Positions 5,663-6,596 of a stretch of DNA of 6,596 nucleotides are shown one piece after another. Every line of letters starts with the position of its first letter. Position 1 is the first letter of the stretch. A model generated the notes under the pieces. That model worked only from the letters and a program-made list of their open reading frames with translations, was not told the origin of the DNA and searched no databases. The stretch is from the NCBI GenBank assembly GCA_002501605.1, contig DANW01000027.1, positions 9,804 through 16,399 of the forward strand. The letters run 5' to 3'. The DNA comes from Euryarchaeota archaeon UBA28 (GTDB taxonomy: Archaea; Thermoplasmatota; Poseidoniia; Poseidoniales; Thalassarchaeaceae). Made by a program: the position numbers and the translations under genes.

Positions 5663-6262
5663 ATGGATATCGAGCTACTCATCGCCACAATGGTATTCAT
5701 TGTGCCGATGTGCTTCACCCCCGGCCCAAACAACGTCCTATGCGCTGCACACGGCTCCCAGCACGGATTCCGAGCTACCCTCGTCCTGATCTCCGGAATG
5801 GCAGTAGGGTGGTCTACACTGGGTCTATTTGTAGCCGGTGCCACTGATCTCATAGAAGATAACAAAACAGCGTTTGACTTGCTAACTTACGTAGGCGCTT
5901 TGTACATAGCATATCTTTCTTACAAGATCGCCACATCAAAGACTTTGGAGAAGGGGGAGGAATCATCAGAGAGGTTGGGTTTCGTTACGGGAGCTACTAT
6001 CCAGATAGTCAATGGCAAGGCATGGATTCATTTCCTAGTCCTGATGACTTCCTTCGGAACCTTGTTCGGAACAGGATTTGCTGGGAAAATCCTCCTAGTT
6101 CTCCTAAACTTAGCCTTTGGATTACCTGCAGTAATGTCATGGGCGGCCTTCGGAACAGTACTCAGAAGAGCATTCACCACTCCGAAATCTGCTAAGGCTC
6201 TCAATTTGACAATGGGACTGTCACTGTTCGCAGTGGCAATTTGGGTTGCAATGCCCCATTAG
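5663..6262 (+). CDS. LysE/RhtB-family amino acid exporter
   Basis: Integral membrane protein of 199 aa, the usual length of the LysE/RhtB superfamily, whose members export lysine, homoserine, threonine, cysteine derivatives and similar compounds by cation-coupled antiport. Seen: the family signature TPGPNN at residues 19-24 after a first hydrophobic segment (3-18), the following HGFRATLVLISGMAVGW with family-like glycines, YVGALYIAYLSYKIA at 76-90, and GFVTGATIQIVNGKAWIHF at 106-124, where the usual NPKA reads NGKA. Further hydrophobic segments cover about 39-61, 122-139, 141-158 and 181-196. ATG 5663 is chosen because AGGTG lies 6 nt upstream. It is probably co-transcribed with the cystathionine enzyme gene, suggesting export of a sulfur-pathway amino acid such as homoserine or cysteine; that is inference. 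Its stop overlaps the convergent repeat-protein gene by 4 bp. Confidence 0.9.
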   Translation: MDIELLIATMVFIVPMCFTPGPNNVLCAAHGSQHGFRATLVLISGMAVGWSTLGLFVAGATDLIEDNKTAFDLLTYVGALYIAYLSYKIATSKTLEKGEESSERLGFVTGATIQIVNGKAWIHFLVLMTSFGTLFGTGFAGKILLVLLNLAFGLPAVMSWAAFGTVLRRAFTTPKSAKALNLTMGLSLFAVAIWVAMPH

Positions 6263-6596
6263 TTATCCTTGTTCCTCCTACCGGAAATATAGATCAAGCC
6301 AGATACTAAAGTGATTAGTGTAATCTCTCCCAGAGGCCACTCACGTTCCCACCTTTCTTCATCGAGAGGATAGTAGTCTGTGTTATCGCCCACCCCGTCG
6401 CCATCCGTGTCATTCCACTCACCTAGGTCGAGGGGAAAAGCATCCTCATTCTCTCCGTATCCATCGCCATCGGTGTCCTGCCACTCATCTGATCTGAATG
6501 GGAATAAATCCGAGTTGTCCCCCACGCCGTCGCCATCGGTGTCCTGCCACTCAAAGGGATTCTCGAAGAACACATCCGAGTTGTCCCCCACGCCGT
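6259..6596 (-). CDS. C-terminal end of a surface protein with thrombospondin type 3-like calcium-binding repeats and a membrane anchor
   Basis: Only the last 112 or so residues lie in the window; the frame is open to the right edge and the N-terminus, including any signal peptide, is outside. Three full 22-residue units of the form EWQDTDGDGVGDNSD plus seven variable residues are followed by a short linker, a hydrophobic helix (GEITLITLVSGLIYISG) and the basic tail RRNKDN. The spaced acidic residues of DTDGDGVGDN fit calcium binding as in thrombospondin type 3 repeats. The helix plus positive tail is the usual stop-transfer anchor, placing the repeats outside the cell. The GTG at 6589-6591 is a repeat valine and not a start. 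Such proteins are frequent in marine Euryarchaeota and may mediate adhesion or carry enzyme domains further upstream, but the role of this one cannot be told from the fragment. Confidence 0.85.
   Translation of the reverse strand, partial: GVGDNSDVFFENPFEWQDTDGDGVGDNSDLFPFRSDEWQDTDGDGYGENEDAFPLDLGEWNDTDGDGVGDNTDYYPLDEERWEREWPLGEITLITLVSGLIYISGRRNKDN
6355..6596 (-). repeat. 66-bp tandem repeats coding for calcium-binding units
   Basis: The DNA repeats with an exact 66-bp period. Positions 6464-6487 and 6530-6553 are identical over 24 bp, and 6508-6530 matches 6574-6596 over 23 bp up to the window edge. The third, more diverged copy of the first block is at 6398-6421. The period equals 22 codons, so copies can be gained or lost without a frameshift. 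The array continues beyond the right edge. Confidence 0.88.

Noticed and set aside
6355..6596. CRISPR-like array in the 66-bp repeat region
   Set aside because: The repeats are contiguous, in frame with a protein and code for calcium-binding units; there are no unique spacers between short palindromic repeats.

Overview
The window looks like a piece of a marine Euryarchaeota genome, most probably Marine Group II/III (Poseidoniales-like). This is inferred from an archaeal-type geranylgeranyl reductase, a polyprenol/dolichol-kinase-like membrane protein, a surface protein with thrombospondin type 3 repeats and a C-terminal membrane anchor, very tight gene packing, and an archaeal TATA box placed for leaderless transcription. 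I see no insertion sequence, CRISPR array, tRNA or rRNA, phage gene or recognisable defence module. About 98% of the window is coding, and no stretch without a gene exceeds about 50 bp.

Layout: (1) 1-1956, minus strand: a geranylgeranyl reductase family flavoprotein followed 9 bp downstream by a HAD-IIA (NagD-like) phosphatase that runs off the left edge. (2) 2004-3730, plus strand: a compact run of cutA, a YczE-type membrane protein (4-bp ATGA overlap) and a SpoU/TrmH-family RNA 2'-O-methyltransferase. (3) 3727-4404, minus strand: a phytol/dolichol-kinase-like integral membrane protein whose stop overlaps that of the methyltransferase. (4) 4448-6262, plus strand: a cystathionine gamma-synthase/lyase-type PLP enzyme followed by a LysE/RhtB-type exporter. 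(5) 6259-6596, minus strand: the C-terminal end of a calcium-binding-repeat surface protein, cut by the right edge, whose stop overlaps that of the exporter.

How the genes may work together: the PLP enzyme and exporter look like one unit for sulfur amino acid metabolism plus amino acid efflux. The geranylgeranyl reductase and the polyprenol-kinase-like protein both point to isoprenoid or lipid metabolism but are in separate transcription units. The cutA-yczE-trmH group looks like a positional housekeeping cluster with no obvious shared pathway.

Three within-operon junctions share a pattern: the Shine-Dalgarno sequence begins inside the upstream stop codon, and the next start lies 9 or 12 nt later in the same frame. 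At two of them the SD contains a GTG that could be taken for the start codon. Overall the region reads as ordinary core genome of an uncultured marine archaeon. The points most worth checking are the polyprenol-kinase-like gene, the divergent methyltransferase motifs, the enzyme-exporter pair and the repeat protein.
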